From Rhodococcus sp. Leaf247 (lineage in GTDB: Bacteria > Actinomycetota > Actinomycetes > Mycobacteriales > Mycobacteriaceae): a stretch of 64,000 nt of DNA. The notes under the pieces were generated by a model, which was not told the DNA's origin, ran no database searches, and saw nothing but the letters and a program-made list of their open reading frames with translations. The stretch spans positions 496,157 through 560,156 of the forward strand of contig NZ_LMRP01000002.1 in the NCBI RefSeq assembly GCF_001426185.1, read 5' to 3'. The position numbers and the translations under genes were made by a program. Shown one piece after another: positions 47,559 through 56,360 of the stretch (the stretch's first letter is position 1; each line of letters starts with the position of its first letter).

Positions 47559-48065
47559 TCAGCGCTGCCAGGGCAGTTCGTCGAGCCAGCTCAGCACCAT
47601 CTCCTCGTAGGCGATGCCGAAGTCGAGGGTGGCTGCGGCGAACGGATCGTCGAGCGCGGCGTCCTTCTGCTCGCGATACCGGCGCAGGTTCTCCTCGTGG
47701 GCTTTCCGGTGCGCCGCCACCGCCTCCCCGAGCAGCGACGCCGGCACGTGCTCGCCGAACGAGATCATCAGCAGCAACGGATGACGAATGACCTCGGGCT
47801 CGGGCAGCACCGAGATCCAGCGGGCGAACGCGGCCCGGCCTGCCTCGGTGATGCGGTACGGCTTGCGGTCGCGGGCCTCGGTCTCGAGTTCCTCGACCAG
47901 CCCGGCTGCCGCCAGGTTCGACAGTTCGCGGTAGACCTGCGATCGCGTGACGGACCAGAACCCTCCGATGCAGAGTTCTGCGGTGGCCACGAGGTCCCAT
48001 CCCGACATCGGGCCTTTGTGCAGGAACCCCAGCAGCGAGGCGGCGGTCGCGTTGGTCTCTGCCAT
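47559..48065 (-). CDS. PadR family transcriptional regulator
   Basis: The 168-residue protein has the PadR winged helix (ASLLGFLHKGPMSGWDLVATAELCIGGFWSVTRSQVYRELSNLAAAGLVEELETEARDRKPYRITEAGRAAFARWI) and the C-terminal helical dimerisation domain. PadR proteins repress neighbouring genes and respond to phenolics, drugs or unknown ligands. It is divergent from a DUF1707 gene, with two palindromes between them. ATG at 48065 is used; an ATG six codons upstream is possible. It may regulate itself and the small membrane protein. Confidence 0.92.
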   Translation of the reverse strand: MAETNATAASLLGFLHKGPMSGWDLVATAELCIGGFWSVTRSQVYRELSNLAAAGLVEELETEARDRKPYRITEAGRAAFARWISVLPEPEVIRHPLLLMISFGEHVPASLLGEAVAAHRKAHEENLRRYREQKDAALDDPFAAATLDFGIAYEEMVLSWLDELPWQR

Positions 48066-48084
48066 GGCCACATCGTCGCACATC

Positions 48085-48141
48085 TTGACAGTCCACTGTG
48101 GACGGTGCAGGCTGGAACACGACCGTCCACAATGGACGGTC
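48085..48141. promoter_or_regulatory. Two PadR-type operators over the divergent PadR/DUF1707 promoters
   Basis: Site 1 (48091-48103) has arms gtccac and gtggac around one base. It fills the 17-base spacer between TTGACA (48085-48090) and the weak -10 CAGGCT (48108-48113) on the plus strand. Site 2 (48121-48141) has nine-base arms gaccgtcca and tggacggtc around three bases. Both share the core GTCCA/TGGAC, so one dimeric regulator could bind both. PadR is the obvious candidate. Confidence 0.7.
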
Positions 48142-48162
48142 ACCTGACGAATCGAGTGATCG

Positions 48163-48591
48163 ATGTCCGCACCGCAGACGCACGAGCAGGCACTCGCAGT
48201 CCTCACCGCCGCGGTGGGGGACGGTCACCTCACGCTGGCCGAGTTCGATCGCCGTTCCGAGGCCGTCGTGGCCGCACGTACCGCCGAGGAACTCGACGCC
48301 ACCGTCCGCGACCTCCCGCGACCCTCACCGGTTCCGCGTCCCGCTCACGCGGGACTGGCGGCGTCGTGGCTGACGTGGGCGGCAGTCGTCGCGCTGTGCA
48401 GCGTGATCTACGTGATCACCTGCGTCTCCTCGGGATCGATGCTGTACCCGTGGCCGATCTGGGTGGCCGGGCCGTGGGGCATGGTGCTGCTCGCGCACAG
48501 CATCGCCGCGGCGACGACGGGTCTGGGCACCTTCAGTTGCGCCGCCGCAACCTCACGGGCTGTCCGTCCTTGGGAAAAGGCAGCGAGGTGA
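48163..48591 (+). CDS. DUF1707 small membrane protein
   Basis: The 142-residue protein has an N-terminal DUF1707 domain (TAAVGDGHLTLAEFDRRSEAVVAARTAEELDATVRDLP), a linker, and a hydrophobic 2TM-like segment (WLTWAAVVALCSVIYVITC, then WPIWVAGPWGMVLLAHSIAAA). DUF1707 is common in actinobacterial membrane proteins of unknown role, often linked to regulators. It is divergent from, and probably repressed by, the PadR gene product. The 3' end overlaps the convergent P450 gene by 59 bases, the longest such overlap in the window. Confidence 0.85.
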   Translation: MSAPQTHEQALAVLTAAVGDGHLTLAEFDRRSEAVVAARTAEELDATVRDLPRPSPVPRPAHAGLAASWLTWAAVVALCSVIYVITCVSSGSMLYPWPIWVAGPWGMVLLAHSIAAATTGLGTFSCAAATSRAVRPWEKAAR

Positions 48592-49876
48592 AGTCGATCG
48601 GCGTCTGCCGATCGGACGGCACCGTCCACGTGTAGCTCCGCAGTAGGTGATGCACGACCATCGTGATCTCGATGGCCGAGAAGAATTGACCGAGACACGT
48701 GTGGACGCCGCCGCCGAACGGCTGCCACGCGTACTTGTGCGGGAGTGCCCGGCCGTCGAACCGGCTGGGGTCGAACGTCTCCGGGTCCGTCCAGAGCGCC
48801 GCGTCGTGATGGGAGTAGTGCGGAGTGGCCACGACCATGACGTCGGCCGGAACATGGTGGCCGCCGATCACGGTGTCGCGCACCGTCCATCGCGCCATCG
48901 TGGGCAGCGGCGCCAGCATGCGCAGCGATTCCTTCATGACGCAGTCGAGAGCCGTCAGCAACGCCCTGGCTTCCGGCGACGAGATGTCCGATCCCACTGC
49001 AAGAGACTGCCTCCGGCACTCGTCCTGCCACTGCGGCGATCGTCCCAACTGGTCGATCATCGTCGAGATCGTGGATGTCGACGTGTCGTGCGCCGCCATG
49101 AGCAGGAAGATCATGTGGTCGATGATCGCGTCGTCGGAGAAGCGCTCCCCGTTCTCGTCCTCGAGGTGCGAGAGGACGGTGAACAAGTCGTGCCCGTCGC
49201 CGCTTCGGCGCTCCGGCAGGTAGTCCCGGAGGAACGCTTCGAGGTATCGGCGGCCGACGAGACCGCGTCGCCAACGACCACCCGGAACGTTGACGCGCAC
49301 GATCGAGGTCGCCGCCTGCACACAGTCGACGAACGCGGCATTGACGGCGTCCAGACGGGTGTCGTCGTCACGCACTCCGCCCATGAACACCTCGGTGGCC
49401 AGCCCCAGAGTCAACGACTTCACCGCCGGATACACCGGGAACGCGTCGGCCGGTTCCCACGCGCGGACACCCTTCTCGATCAGCGGTTCCATCGTCGACG
49501 CGTACGACGCCAGCCGTTCCTTGGTGAACGCCTGCTGCAGCAGCCGCCGGTTCTGCCGGTGCTCGCCGAGGTCCATCAGCATCAACCCGTTGTCGAAGAA
49601 CGGTCCGATGAGCGGCCGCCACCCCAGCGCGTTACTGAAGGCCTTGTCACGGTTGGTGAGAATCTCCTCGCACCCGTCCGCACCGAGCACGAGCACCACG
49701 CGCCGCCCGGCCATCGTGTGCCACGAAACGCGGCCGTACTTACGCTCCTGGCTCCGCCAGAGTGCGAGCGGATCCCGGATGTACTCCATCGACTTGCCCA
49801 CGTACGGAATCCCCCCGCCGCCCATGACGGGTCGCAACCGGGTGCCGGCGGGCGGGGTGGCGAGAGCGCGAGCCAT
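48533..49876 (-). CDS. Cytochrome P450
   Basis: The 447-residue monooxygenase has the I-helix oxygen motif as MAAHDTSTS, the ExxR of the K helix in MKESLRML, and the heme loop FGGGVHTCLGQ with the axial cysteine at residue 394. No membrane anchor is present, so it is a soluble bacterial P450 needing ferredoxin and reductase from elsewhere. The substrate is unknown; the N-terminal GTRLRPVMGGGGIPYVGKSMEYIRDPL is like P450s acting on fatty acids or steroids. Divergent TetR and a perfect palindrome indicate ligand-controlled expression. GAGGAGG precedes the ATG. Confidence 0.95.
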   Translation of the reverse strand: MARALATPPAGTRLRPVMGGGGIPYVGKSMEYIRDPLALWRSQERKYGRVSWHTMAGRRVVLVLGADGCEEILTNRDKAFSNALGWRPLIGPFFDNGLMLMDLGEHRQNRRLLQQAFTKERLASYASTMEPLIEKGVRAWEPADAFPVYPAVKSLTLGLATEVFMGGVRDDDTRLDAVNAAFVDCVQAATSIVRVNVPGGRWRRGLVGRRYLEAFLRDYLPERRSGDGHDLFTVLSHLEDENGERFSDDAIIDHMIFLLMAAHDTSTSTISTMIDQLGRSPQWQDECRRQSLAVGSDISSPEARALLTALDCVMKESLRMLAPLPTMARWTVRDTVIGGHHVPADVMVVATPHYSHHDAALWTDPETFDPSRFDGRALPHKYAWQPFGGGVHTCLGQFFSAIEITMVVHHLLRSYTWTVPSDRQTPIDFTSLPFPKDGQPVRLRRRN

Positions 49877-49889
49877 GGGGCCTCCTCGT

Positions 49890-49920
49890 ATCTGACAGGG
49901 CATCCTGTCAGATGTAGTCT
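49890..49920. promoter_or_regulatory. TetR operator/promoter between P450 and TetR genes
   Basis: Perfect ten-base arms atctgacagg and cctgtcagat around gcat cover 49890-49913. The TetR promoter can be read through it: CTGACA (49892-49897), a 17-base spacer, then TAGTCT (49915-49920). A further half-site ctgacag lies at 49948-49954. The layout predicts autorepression and repression of the P450 gene by the TetR protein. Confidence 0.75.
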
Positions 49921-49963
49921 GCGTCACACGGATCGCCGCGTCAAGACCTGACAGACTGGCCGT

Positions 49964-50593
49964 ATGACGGACCCCGCACGCAGGACCTACGGCGGGATGG
50001 ATGCCACCGACCGCGCGGAGCGACGGCGCGCGGCACTGCTCGAGGCGGGTCTGGCCCTGATGGCGTCGACCGGGACGGAGAAGACCACGATGACCGCGGT
50101 CTGCTCGGCGGCCGGCCTCACCGAGCGCTACTTCTACGAGAGCTTCAAGACCAAGGCCGACCTGTTCGTCGCCGTCCTCGACGGTGTCGCCGCCGAGGTC
50201 AGACACGCTGCGCTGCATGCGGTCACCACCACGGACGGCGACATCACCGACCGTGTGCACGCAGCCCTGACCGCGGTCGTGTCGATCCTGGTGGACGACC
50301 CGAGGAAGGGCCGAGTCGCCTTCGTCGAGTCGATGGCGTCACCGACGCTGCGCGCCCGACGTCAGTCGACGATCGACGCGGTGGCGGACGTCGTCCTCGA
50401 GCAGTCGCACGAACTGTGGGCCGACCGGGCGCCCTCCCCACCGCAGGACAGGCTGATGGCGCTGATGTTCATCGGCGCGTGCTCCGAGCTCGTGTCCGCC
50501 CTCCTGCAGGGCCACGTCGCCGCAACGCCCGAGGACATCGTCGACGCGGCAGCGCAGCTCTTCGTCACCGGAATGCTGCGCCCGACCAGCTGA
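49964..50593 (+). CDS. TetR family regulator of the P450 gene
   Basis: The 209-residue protein has a TetR DNA-binding domain (RRAALLEAGLALMASTGTEKTTMTAVCSAAGLTERYFYESFKTKADLFVAVLDG) and a helical ligand-binding C-terminus. It is divergent from the P450 gene with an 87-base gap that contains a perfect palindrome, so it is probably an autorepressor that also represses the P450, released by the P450's substrate. Only one base separates its stop from the stop of the convergent flavoprotein gene. Confidence 0.93.
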   Translation: MTDPARRTYGGMDATDRAERRRAALLEAGLALMASTGTEKTTMTAVCSAAGLTERYFYESFKTKADLFVAVLDGVAAEVRHAALHAVTTTDGDITDRVHAALTAVVSILVDDPRKGRVAFVESMASPTLRARRQSTIDAVADVVLEQSHELWADRAPSPPQDRLMALMFIGACSELVSALLQGHVAATPEDIVDAAAQLFVTGMLRPTS

Positions 50594-50594
50594 C

Positions 50595-51776
50595 TCAGAG
50601 ATGCCCCTTCAGAAGCAGGTTCCAGTAGGCGACGGGAAGGCCGTAGCGGTCACCGGCCCAGGACAGCAGGCGCGGCTTCAGCGGATCGAGGAACGACGGC
50701 AGCGACGACGTCACCTCGCCGGTCCGGTCGAACTCGGCGGCGATCAAGGAACGCGCACGCACCGGGATCGGCGCCACCGTGTAACCGTCGTACTCGCCGA
50801 AGGTGCCGCCGTTCCGCGATGCCAGCACGTTGTCGACCATGATCGACACCTGTTGTCGTAGTCCGCCGCCCGACGGATCGGTGTCGATGGCCGCGCCGTC
50901 CCCCACTGCCCACACGCTGTCGTGAACGCGATGCCGGAACGTCCGGGAATCGATGTTCACCAGGCCGTGCGCCGCGGTGAAGTCCGGGCCGCAGTTCTCG
51001 AGCCACTTCGGTCCCCGATACGGCGGGACGAGATGGAGCATGTCGTACGAGATCGACTCCGCACCGGCGGGACCGGTGACCGTCAGCGAGCGGTCCCCGG
51101 GATCGAGCGCGGTGACGGCGGTGTCGTGAAGGACGCGCACGTCGAGTTCGCGCAGACGCACCTCGAGTCGCTCGTCGAGCGCCGGAACGTCGACGAGTCC
51201 GCGCCGATCGACCACCAGCGTGATCGACGGTGATCGCCCGGTCTTCTGCCAGTGCGCCGCGGCGAGGAACAACGGCTTCAGGGTGGTGCCCGTGCAACTG
51301 ACCGGCGCGCGCGGAACCGTGAAGACGGCGTGCCCGTCGGCGGGCATCGTCTGCACCAGATGCCATGTGCGCGTTGCTTCGTCGAGGTAGTTGCTGGCCA
51401 CCGACGCCGTGGCCAGGGCAGCATCGATTCCCGGCAGGGCGTCGTGGTCCGGCACCAGGCCGGGCCCCAGGACGAGGTCCCGGTAGCCCACCTCGGTTCC
51501 CGACGCGCAGCGGACCGTGCGGTTCACCGGGTCGATGGACACGACGGAGTCCTGGATCCACCGGCACCCCTTGGGCGTCACGCTGCGCTGTGACCGCTGT
51601 GCGCTGCGGAGCGACGCCTGTCCGCCGCCGACGTAGGACAGCAGCGGGCGGTAGGTGTGCACGGTCTGCGGTTCGATCACGGTGACGTCGTCGATTCCCT
51701 TGTTCAGGAACCGGGCCGCGGCGCTGATCCCGGCGTTGCCGCCGCCGATGACGACGATGTCTCGCTGGGGTGTCAT
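50595..51776 (-). CDS. Sulfide:quinone oxidoreductase-like flavoprotein
   Basis: This 393-residue FAD-dependent enzyme resembles membrane-associated sulfide:quinone reductases. It has the dinucleotide fold IVVIGGGNAGISAAARFLNKG, PQTVHTYRPLLSYVGGGQASL, a conserved cysteine in VPRAPVSCTGTTLKPLFLAA, a second in WLENCGPDFT, and SVWAVGDGAAID near the C-terminus. It would oxidise sulfide to bound polysulfide and reduce quinone. No persulfide dioxygenase or rhodanese is nearby. The gene begins 23 bases after the family 2 glycosyltransferase stop, with a GAGGAG site, so it may be the last gene of the WcbI operon. Confidence 0.85.
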   Translation of the reverse strand: MTPQRDIVVIGGGNAGISAAARFLNKGIDDVTVIEPQTVHTYRPLLSYVGGGQASLRSAQRSQRSVTPKGCRWIQDSVVSIDPVNRTVRCASGTEVGYRDLVLGPGLVPDHDALPGIDAALATASVASNYLDEATRTWHLVQTMPADGHAVFTVPRAPVSCTGTTLKPLFLAAAHWQKTGRSPSITLVVDRRGLVDVPALDERLEVRLRELDVRVLHDTAVTALDPGDRSLTVTGPAGAESISYDMLHLVPPYRGPKWLENCGPDFTAAHGLVNIDSRTFRHRVHDSVWAVGDGAAIDTDPSGGGLRQQVSIMVDNVLASRNGGTFGEYDGYTVAPIPVRARSLIAAEFDRTGEVTSSLPSFLDPLKPRLLSWAGDRYGLPVAYWNLLLKGHL

Positions 51777-51799
51777 GGGGTCTCCTCGTCGTTCGGGTG

Positions 51800-53125
51800 T
51801 CACCACGACAGGTCCGGCTGCGCCGGCCCGATCGTGACGTCGACGTCGTCGAGCTCGACGATGCCGAAAAGAGTTGTCAGTACGTCGTTCTCGGGTTCGT
51901 TCAACAAGGGTGACCATCTACGCGCACGGCGGACGCCGCGCCAGGACCACCACGTGACCGACGCGTCGAGACGCGCGATACGGGCGCAGGCGGGGCCGTT
52001 CGCCGGCGTCGCACTCTCCAGTCGGCGCAGCGCGTCGGCACCGAAGACGACTCGGCCGTGTACCTCGAGTCCGAATCGGCTGCGACGCACGTCGTCCTCG
52101 GTCGGGCGTCCCGGCGCGATGCGGGAGTCGTCCAGACCCCACTGCGCGAGAAGGTCGTCGGCATCCGTGCCGTCGATCCATACCGTCACATCGCCGTGCG
52201 CCAGAATCGATCCCACCGTTGCCAGCAGCGACGCCGCGCTGTGCCCGTCGGCGTGGACGACGGCCGTGACGTCCGGGACGGCGTAGCGCACGCCGTGTGT
52301 CCGAGCCACAGGATCGGTGACGAGCGGCAGCAGCGACAGCGCCTCGGCGTTCTTGTGCTGCCTGCGCTCGGCCGTGGCGCGGCCGGCCCAGTCGGGACCG
52401 TCGTGCCACGCAACGGCGTCGGGCACGTGGGCCAGCACCGCACCGGCCAGGAATGCGCGGTTCGCCAACTCCCAGTCCTCCCCGCCGTAGCGGGTGAACG
52501 ACTCGTCGAATCCGCCGATCTCGTCGAAGAACGCTGCTGTGCAACACATCACGGCGCTGATGATGTGGCGGTACGACCGGTAGTCGGCGTCGAGCAGGTT
52601 CCGTGATCCCCGGTACGCATCGACCAACCACCCGGGCTCGTCGAGAACGTCGTCCCCCGTGCCGGGGAGATGCCCCAGCGCAGTCAGGTCCGCGTGCCGA
52701 CGCCTGCCGACGGTCACCGCGTCGGGGATCAGCGAGGGCAGTCGCACCAGGGCCTCGACGTATCCGGGTTCGGGGATCGTATCGGCGTCGAGAAAGCACA
52801 GGATGTCTCCCGACGCGGCCCGAGCACCCAGATTGCGCGCCGCGGCGGCGCGAAACCCGTCGTCGTCCTGCCGCACCACGACGACGGTCAACGGCGACTC
52901 GATCACCGGCGGCGTCGGGGATCCGTCGTCGGCGACGATCACCTCCGTCACCGCCGTCGTCTGCTGCTCGAGCGCGGTCAGCAGCATCGACAGTTGCTCG
53001 GGTTGCTCGTAGTACGGCACCACCACACTGACCGTGCGGGGCGGTGCACCGACGTTCGCCACGAGGTCCCAGCGATTGCCCGGTACGGCGTACGTCCCGT
53101 CGACGGACAGCGCGTGCGCCGTCAT
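51800..53125 (-). CDS. Family 2 glycosyltransferase
   Basis: The 441-residue protein has an inverting GT-A fold of family 2: VSVVVPYYEQPEQLSMLLTALEQQ, VIVADDGSPTP, the DxD-type CFLDADTIPEPGY, and a galactosyltransferase-like C-terminal motif FTRYGGEDWELANRAFLAGAVL. The last 130 residues carry a further small domain of unknown nature. No signal or membrane segment is seen, so it should use a nucleotide sugar in the cytoplasm. ATG at 53125 overlaps the upstream GT stop by four bases. It belongs to the WcbI operon. Confidence 0.87.
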   Translation of the reverse strand: MTAHALSVDGTYAVPGNRWDLVANVGAPPRTVSVVVPYYEQPEQLSMLLTALEQQTTAVTEVIVADDGSPTPPVIESPLTVVVVRQDDDGFRAAAARNLGARAASGDILCFLDADTIPEPGYVEALVRLPSLIPDAVTVGRRRHADLTALGHLPGTGDDVLDEPGWLVDAYRGSRNLLDADYRSYRHIISAVMCCTAAFFDEIGGFDESFTRYGGEDWELANRAFLAGAVLAHVPDAVAWHDGPDWAGRATAERRQHKNAEALSLLPLVTDPVARTHGVRYAVPDVTAVVHADGHSAASLLATVGSILAHGDVTVWIDGTDADDLLAQWGLDDSRIAPGRPTEDDVRRSRFGLEVHGRVVFGADALRRLESATPANGPACARIARLDASVTWWSWRGVRRARRWSPLLNEPENDVLTTLFGIVELDDVDVTIGPAQPDLSW

Positions 53126-54123
53126 CGTCCACCGGTCGATGTGCGGTACAGGTCCACGTGCGCGGCGCCGACCTCGAGAAGCGTCGGATGTGCGACGACG
53201 CCGTCCTCGATCCACGTCGACGGGGGGTCCAGCGATGCGCGCTGCAGAGCCCCGGCCAGGTCGCCCTCGTCGTACACCGTGACCGTTCCCGGCGACCTGC
53301 GTGCGAACTCCCGGGTATACGGACCGGCCACGACCAGCGGCCGACGGCCGTGCTCGATCCAGGTGTTGATCGATCCCGACGCCGACATGTGGCGGTGGTG
53401 CGCCACCGGCACCGTCACCCGGCTCAGCACGTCGGGCAGATCCACGTCGTCGATGTATCCGGTGACCTGCAGCCCGATCCCGCGGTCGGCCGCGGCCTTC
53501 TCGAGGTCGGTGACCAGGTCGTCGTGGCCGGGCGAGGGAGTGCCCAGAGCCACCATCCGTGCGCCGGCCGGCACTGCGTCGAGTACTTCGGCGTGGCCCT
53601 TGCCCGGGTACAGGAATCCCAAGACGCCGACCGACACGTCGTCGGGCACCGAGCGCACACCGGTTCCCGTCGCCACCGGCAGCGGAATCACCGCCACCGG
53701 TGCTGCCGCGGCGATTCCTGCGGCAGCCAGCAGCGCACGTTCGTGCTCGCTGCTGACGATCGCGGTGTCGCAGCACCCGAGCACCCGCGAGTAGCAGTCG
53801 ATCCGGGCCTGCGCGGATCGCCCGTCCGACGGCTGCGGCAGGTCGTGCAGCGTGACCACGAACGCGGCACCCGCCGCGTGCACCCGCGCTGCGAGGTTCT
53901 CGACGACGTCCGCCGCTTTTCCTGCAGGGGATCCGAACAGGCGATCCGTGACGTGCAGGTGCACGACGTCGGCGTCGGGAAGCCGCGTGTCCTGCTCGGC
54001 CGACTCGACGCGCACCAGCGCGGTGTCGAGACCGGCGGCCGACACTCCCTCCCTGATCCGCAGGGCGAACTGCACGACACCGTGGCGATCCGGACCCACC
54101 ACGAGGTTCGTCACCGCGGTCAT
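53122..54123 (-). CDS. GT-B fold glycosyltransferase
   Basis: The 333-residue protein resembles retaining GT-B glycosyltransferases of family 4. It has an N-terminal Rossmann half with DVVHLHVTDRLFG, FVVTLHDLPQPSDG, and a C-terminal half with GVLGFLYPGKGHAEVLDAVP and ASGSINTWIEHGRRPLVVAGPYTREFA, in place of the usual EPFGxxxxE. The donor is likely a nucleotide sugar, the acceptor unknown. It lies between WcbI-like and GT2 genes with ATGA overlaps on both sides, so the three proteins are probably made in fixed ratio. Confidence 0.78.
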   Translation of the reverse strand: MTAVTNLVVGPDRHGVVQFALRIREGVSAAGLDTALVRVESAEQDTRLPDADVVHLHVTDRLFGSPAGKAADVVENLAARVHAAGAAFVVTLHDLPQPSDGRSAQARIDCYSRVLGCCDTAIVSSEHERALLAAAGIAAAAPVAVIPLPVATGTGVRSVPDDVSVGVLGFLYPGKGHAEVLDAVPAGARMVALGTPSPGHDDLVTDLEKAAADRGIGLQVTGYIDDVDLPDVLSRVTVPVAHHRHMSASGSINTWIEHGRRPLVVAGPYTREFARRSPGTVTVYDEGDLAGALQRASLDPPSTWIEDGVVAHPTLLEVGAAHVDLYRTSTGGR

Positions 54124-55058
54124 CGAACCGCTCCGGGAAAAAGCAGGTCGAGGGTGTCGGCATGACGGGTCAGCGCCGCGTCGACGAACACCGGGTGCTC
54201 CTCGTACCACTGCAACTGCTGTCGTTCGATCTCCTCCGCGGCGACGGTCTCGCCGCCGATGGTCCAGTCCGGACGCGGCGGGACACCCAGGGACAACGCC
54301 TCGACGACATCTGCCTCCAGCGGTGTGTGCACCGAGTCGAGCAGCACCCGCCCGGGATCGGTCGGCGCAACATCCGCTCCGGCTGCGCCGAGCACACGCG
54401 TCGCAAGCTCGAGAAGCACGGGGTTACCGGGGTGGTTGATCGTGTGGGCGGCCTCGGCGCCATGGCGCGTCACGACGTCGGAGATCGCGACATCGCAGTC
54501 CCGGCGCTCACGTCGCGCGAGTTCGGCGATGCTCGCCTCCGCGTTGGCGAGAACGGCGCCGGGCGGCACCTCCGCGTCCGTCATGCCGACGTGAGCAGCA
54601 AGAACTGTCCTGAGGTCGTGGTACGGAGCGCCGGCCGGGGTGGCCGAGGGGTCGCTGGGATGTCGGACGATGACCTGGAACGGGTACAGGCCGCTGTACC
54701 GGAAGACCGGCCAGCGGACCACCCGAGCCCCGTCCGGCAGCAGCCCGGCGACCTGCGATGTCCCGATCGGCAGGTCCCGGTAGTCGTCCCGCACCGGCTG
54801 CGCCAGAAGCACCGAGGCCCGGCCGGCCAACTCCGTGAGGTGCACCAGATCCGCGGACTCCAGCTCGTGGACCGGCGGCATCCGCACGGTGCGGAACGGC
54901 ACGTCCGGCACGGTGTCGAGCATGACCCGCAGGGCTTCTGCCTGGCAGTTCCCGAGAACGAGCCACAGCGGCAGGTCGGTGGGCACCGGATCGAGCCCGT
55001 AGAACTCGCCGTAGTGGCGAGTGCGGCCGTCCGGCTGCCGAGCGTGTGACGTGGACAT
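54120..55058 (-). CDS. WcbI-like polysaccharide biosynthesis protein
   Basis: The 312-residue protein has the WcbI signature LPLWLVLGNCQAEALRVMLDTVPDVPFRTVRMPPVHEL near residues 30-66. The GNCQA motif belongs to a fold related to SGNH hydrolases, and WcbI is required for a capsular polysaccharide in Burkholderia, where it binds coenzyme A; its reaction is unsettled. Here it heads a four-gene minus-strand unit (WcbI, GT-B, GT2, SQR-like) facing another GT operon. An acetyl or acyl modification of a glycan is a reasonable guess. The ATG at 55058 begins a short polar tail before the family core. Confidence 0.8.
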   Translation of the reverse strand: MSTSHARQPDGRTRHYGEFYGLDPVPTDLPLWLVLGNCQAEALRVMLDTVPDVPFRTVRMPPVHELESADLVHLTELAGRASVLLAQPVRDDYRDLPIGTSQVAGLLPDGARVVRWPVFRYSGLYPFQVIVRHPSDPSATPAGAPYHDLRTVLAAHVGMTDAEVPPGAVLANAEASIAELARRERRDCDVAISDVVTRHGAEAAHTINHPGNPVLLELATRVLGAAGADVAPTDPGRVLLDSVHTPLEADVVEALSLGVPPRPDWTIGGETVAAEEIERQQLQWYEEHPVFVDAALTRHADTLDLLFPGAVR

Positions 55059-55271
55059 ACCAGCGTCTACCCGAACGGTGAGTCGGCGAAGCGGCACGAG
55101 GGCCCCGGGCGGAGGAGACCTGCACGACACCGGCGTTTGTGTCGGGCCCCCCCGGGGCATCCTTATCGCGTCGAGGTCAAGAAGGCGGCCTGTCACCACT
55201 TGTGCATACGTGCCGCCCGTGTCATCCGACGGTGAGTGCGTCTGCCCGCTCCCGAGAGGAAGACCCGAGCC
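55059..55271. promoter_or_regulatory. Divergent control region of the two glycosyltransferase operons
   Basis: This 213-base gap separates the WcbI and plus-strand GT operons. It contains a nested inverted repeat: outer arms gccccggg (55102-55109) and cccggggc (55151-55158), and inner arms cgacac and gtgtcg (55125-55130, 55139-55144). This could control both operons together. GAGAGGA before the GTG at 55272 is a good ribosome site. No gene is seen. Confidence 0.5.
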
Positions 55272-56360
55272 GTGATCGCCGTCGCTTCCATCCCTGCTGC
55301 GCACCCGTACGTCGTCGGAATCACCCCCACCGGCGACGACATCGTCCTTCTCGAGGACCCCCGACCACTCGAGGCGACGACCGCCGGCCAGTGGTGGCCC
55401 CCACGATTCCTCGAGCCCGATTATCTGCGGGCCCACATCGACGAGATCGACGTGGTGCACCTGCACTTCGGGTTCGACGCAGCCACACCGGACCGCCTGA
55501 CAGACGTCGTGTCCGTCCTGCACGAGTCGGCGACCCCGCTCGTGCTGACGGTGCACGACCTGCACAACCCGCACTTCCCCGACTACGCCATGCACCGCGC
55601 CCAGCTCGACGTGCTGATCCATGCCGCCGACATCGTGATCACGCTGACCGACCGGGCCGCCCGTGAGATCGAGCGTCTGTGGGGACGGTCGGCACAGGTG
55701 ATCCCGCACCCGCACGTCGCGCCGCTGGACGTCATCGCCGCCGTCGACCGGAGCGAGCGCACCGACCCGCGTGTCGTGGCCGTGCATGCGAAGTCGCTGC
55801 GCGCCAACATGGACCCCGAAGCAGTCATGCCCGCTGTGGTGGCGGCCGCTGCGGCTCACGACGCCGTCGTGCGGTTGGACATCGACGACGACGTCTTCGA
55901 TCACCGAAGCCACTGGTATGCGCCGGAACGTGGCGAGCGTCTGTTGGCCTTCCGCGATCATCCCGACGTCGACGTGCGGGTCCATCGCCGCTTCACCGAC
56001 GCCGAACTGTGGCAGTACTTCTCCGAGATCGACGTGTCGGTCCTCCCGTACCGCTTCGGTACGCATTCGGGCTGGATGGAAGCGTGCCGCGATCTCGGGG
56101 TCGTCCCCGTGGTTCCCGACAGCGGGCACTTCGCCGACCAGTTCCCGTGCCCGACCTATGTCTTCGGTCCGGACCTGCTCGATCCGTCGACGCTCGAAGC
56201 CGCGGTGGGCGAGGCCGTCCGGACCCGCCCGGACGTCAGCGGACTCGCCGACTACCGCCGGCACCAGCAGTCTGCGATCGCGGCCGAGCACGCTGCGATC
56301 TATCGCCGTCTCGCCTCCCCCCTGGCCTCCGGACATTGGGACGGAGTGGTGCTCGCGTGA
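55272..56360 (+). CDS. GT-B fold glycosyltransferase
   Basis: This 362-residue protein resembles family 4 glycosyltransferases: DVVHLHFGFDAATPDRL, LVLTVHDLHNPHFPD, and the C-terminal EIDVSVLPYRFGTHSGWMEACRDLGVVPVVPDSG corresponding to the donor-binding region. It parallels the GT-B gene at 53122-54123 in size and in the HLH and HDL stretches, so the two may be ancient paralogues, one in each divergent operon. GTG at 55272 follows GAGAGGA. It is the first of four overlapping GT genes. Confidence 0.8.
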   Translation: MIAVASIPAAHPYVVGITPTGDDIVLLEDPRPLEATTAGQWWPPRFLEPDYLRAHIDEIDVVHLHFGFDAATPDRLTDVVSVLHESATPLVLTVHDLHNPHFPDYAMHRAQLDVLIHAADIVITLTDRAAREIERLWGRSAQVIPHPHVAPLDVIAAVDRSERTDPRVVAVHAKSLRANMDPEAVMPAVVAAAAAHDAVVRLDIDDDVFDHRSHWYAPERGERLLAFRDHPDVDVRVHRRFTDAELWQYFSEIDVSVLPYRFGTHSGWMEACRDLGVVPVVPDSGHFADQFPCPTYVFGPDLLDPSTLEAAVGEAVRTRPDVSGLADYRRHQQSAIAAEHAAIYRRLASPLASGHWDGVVLA

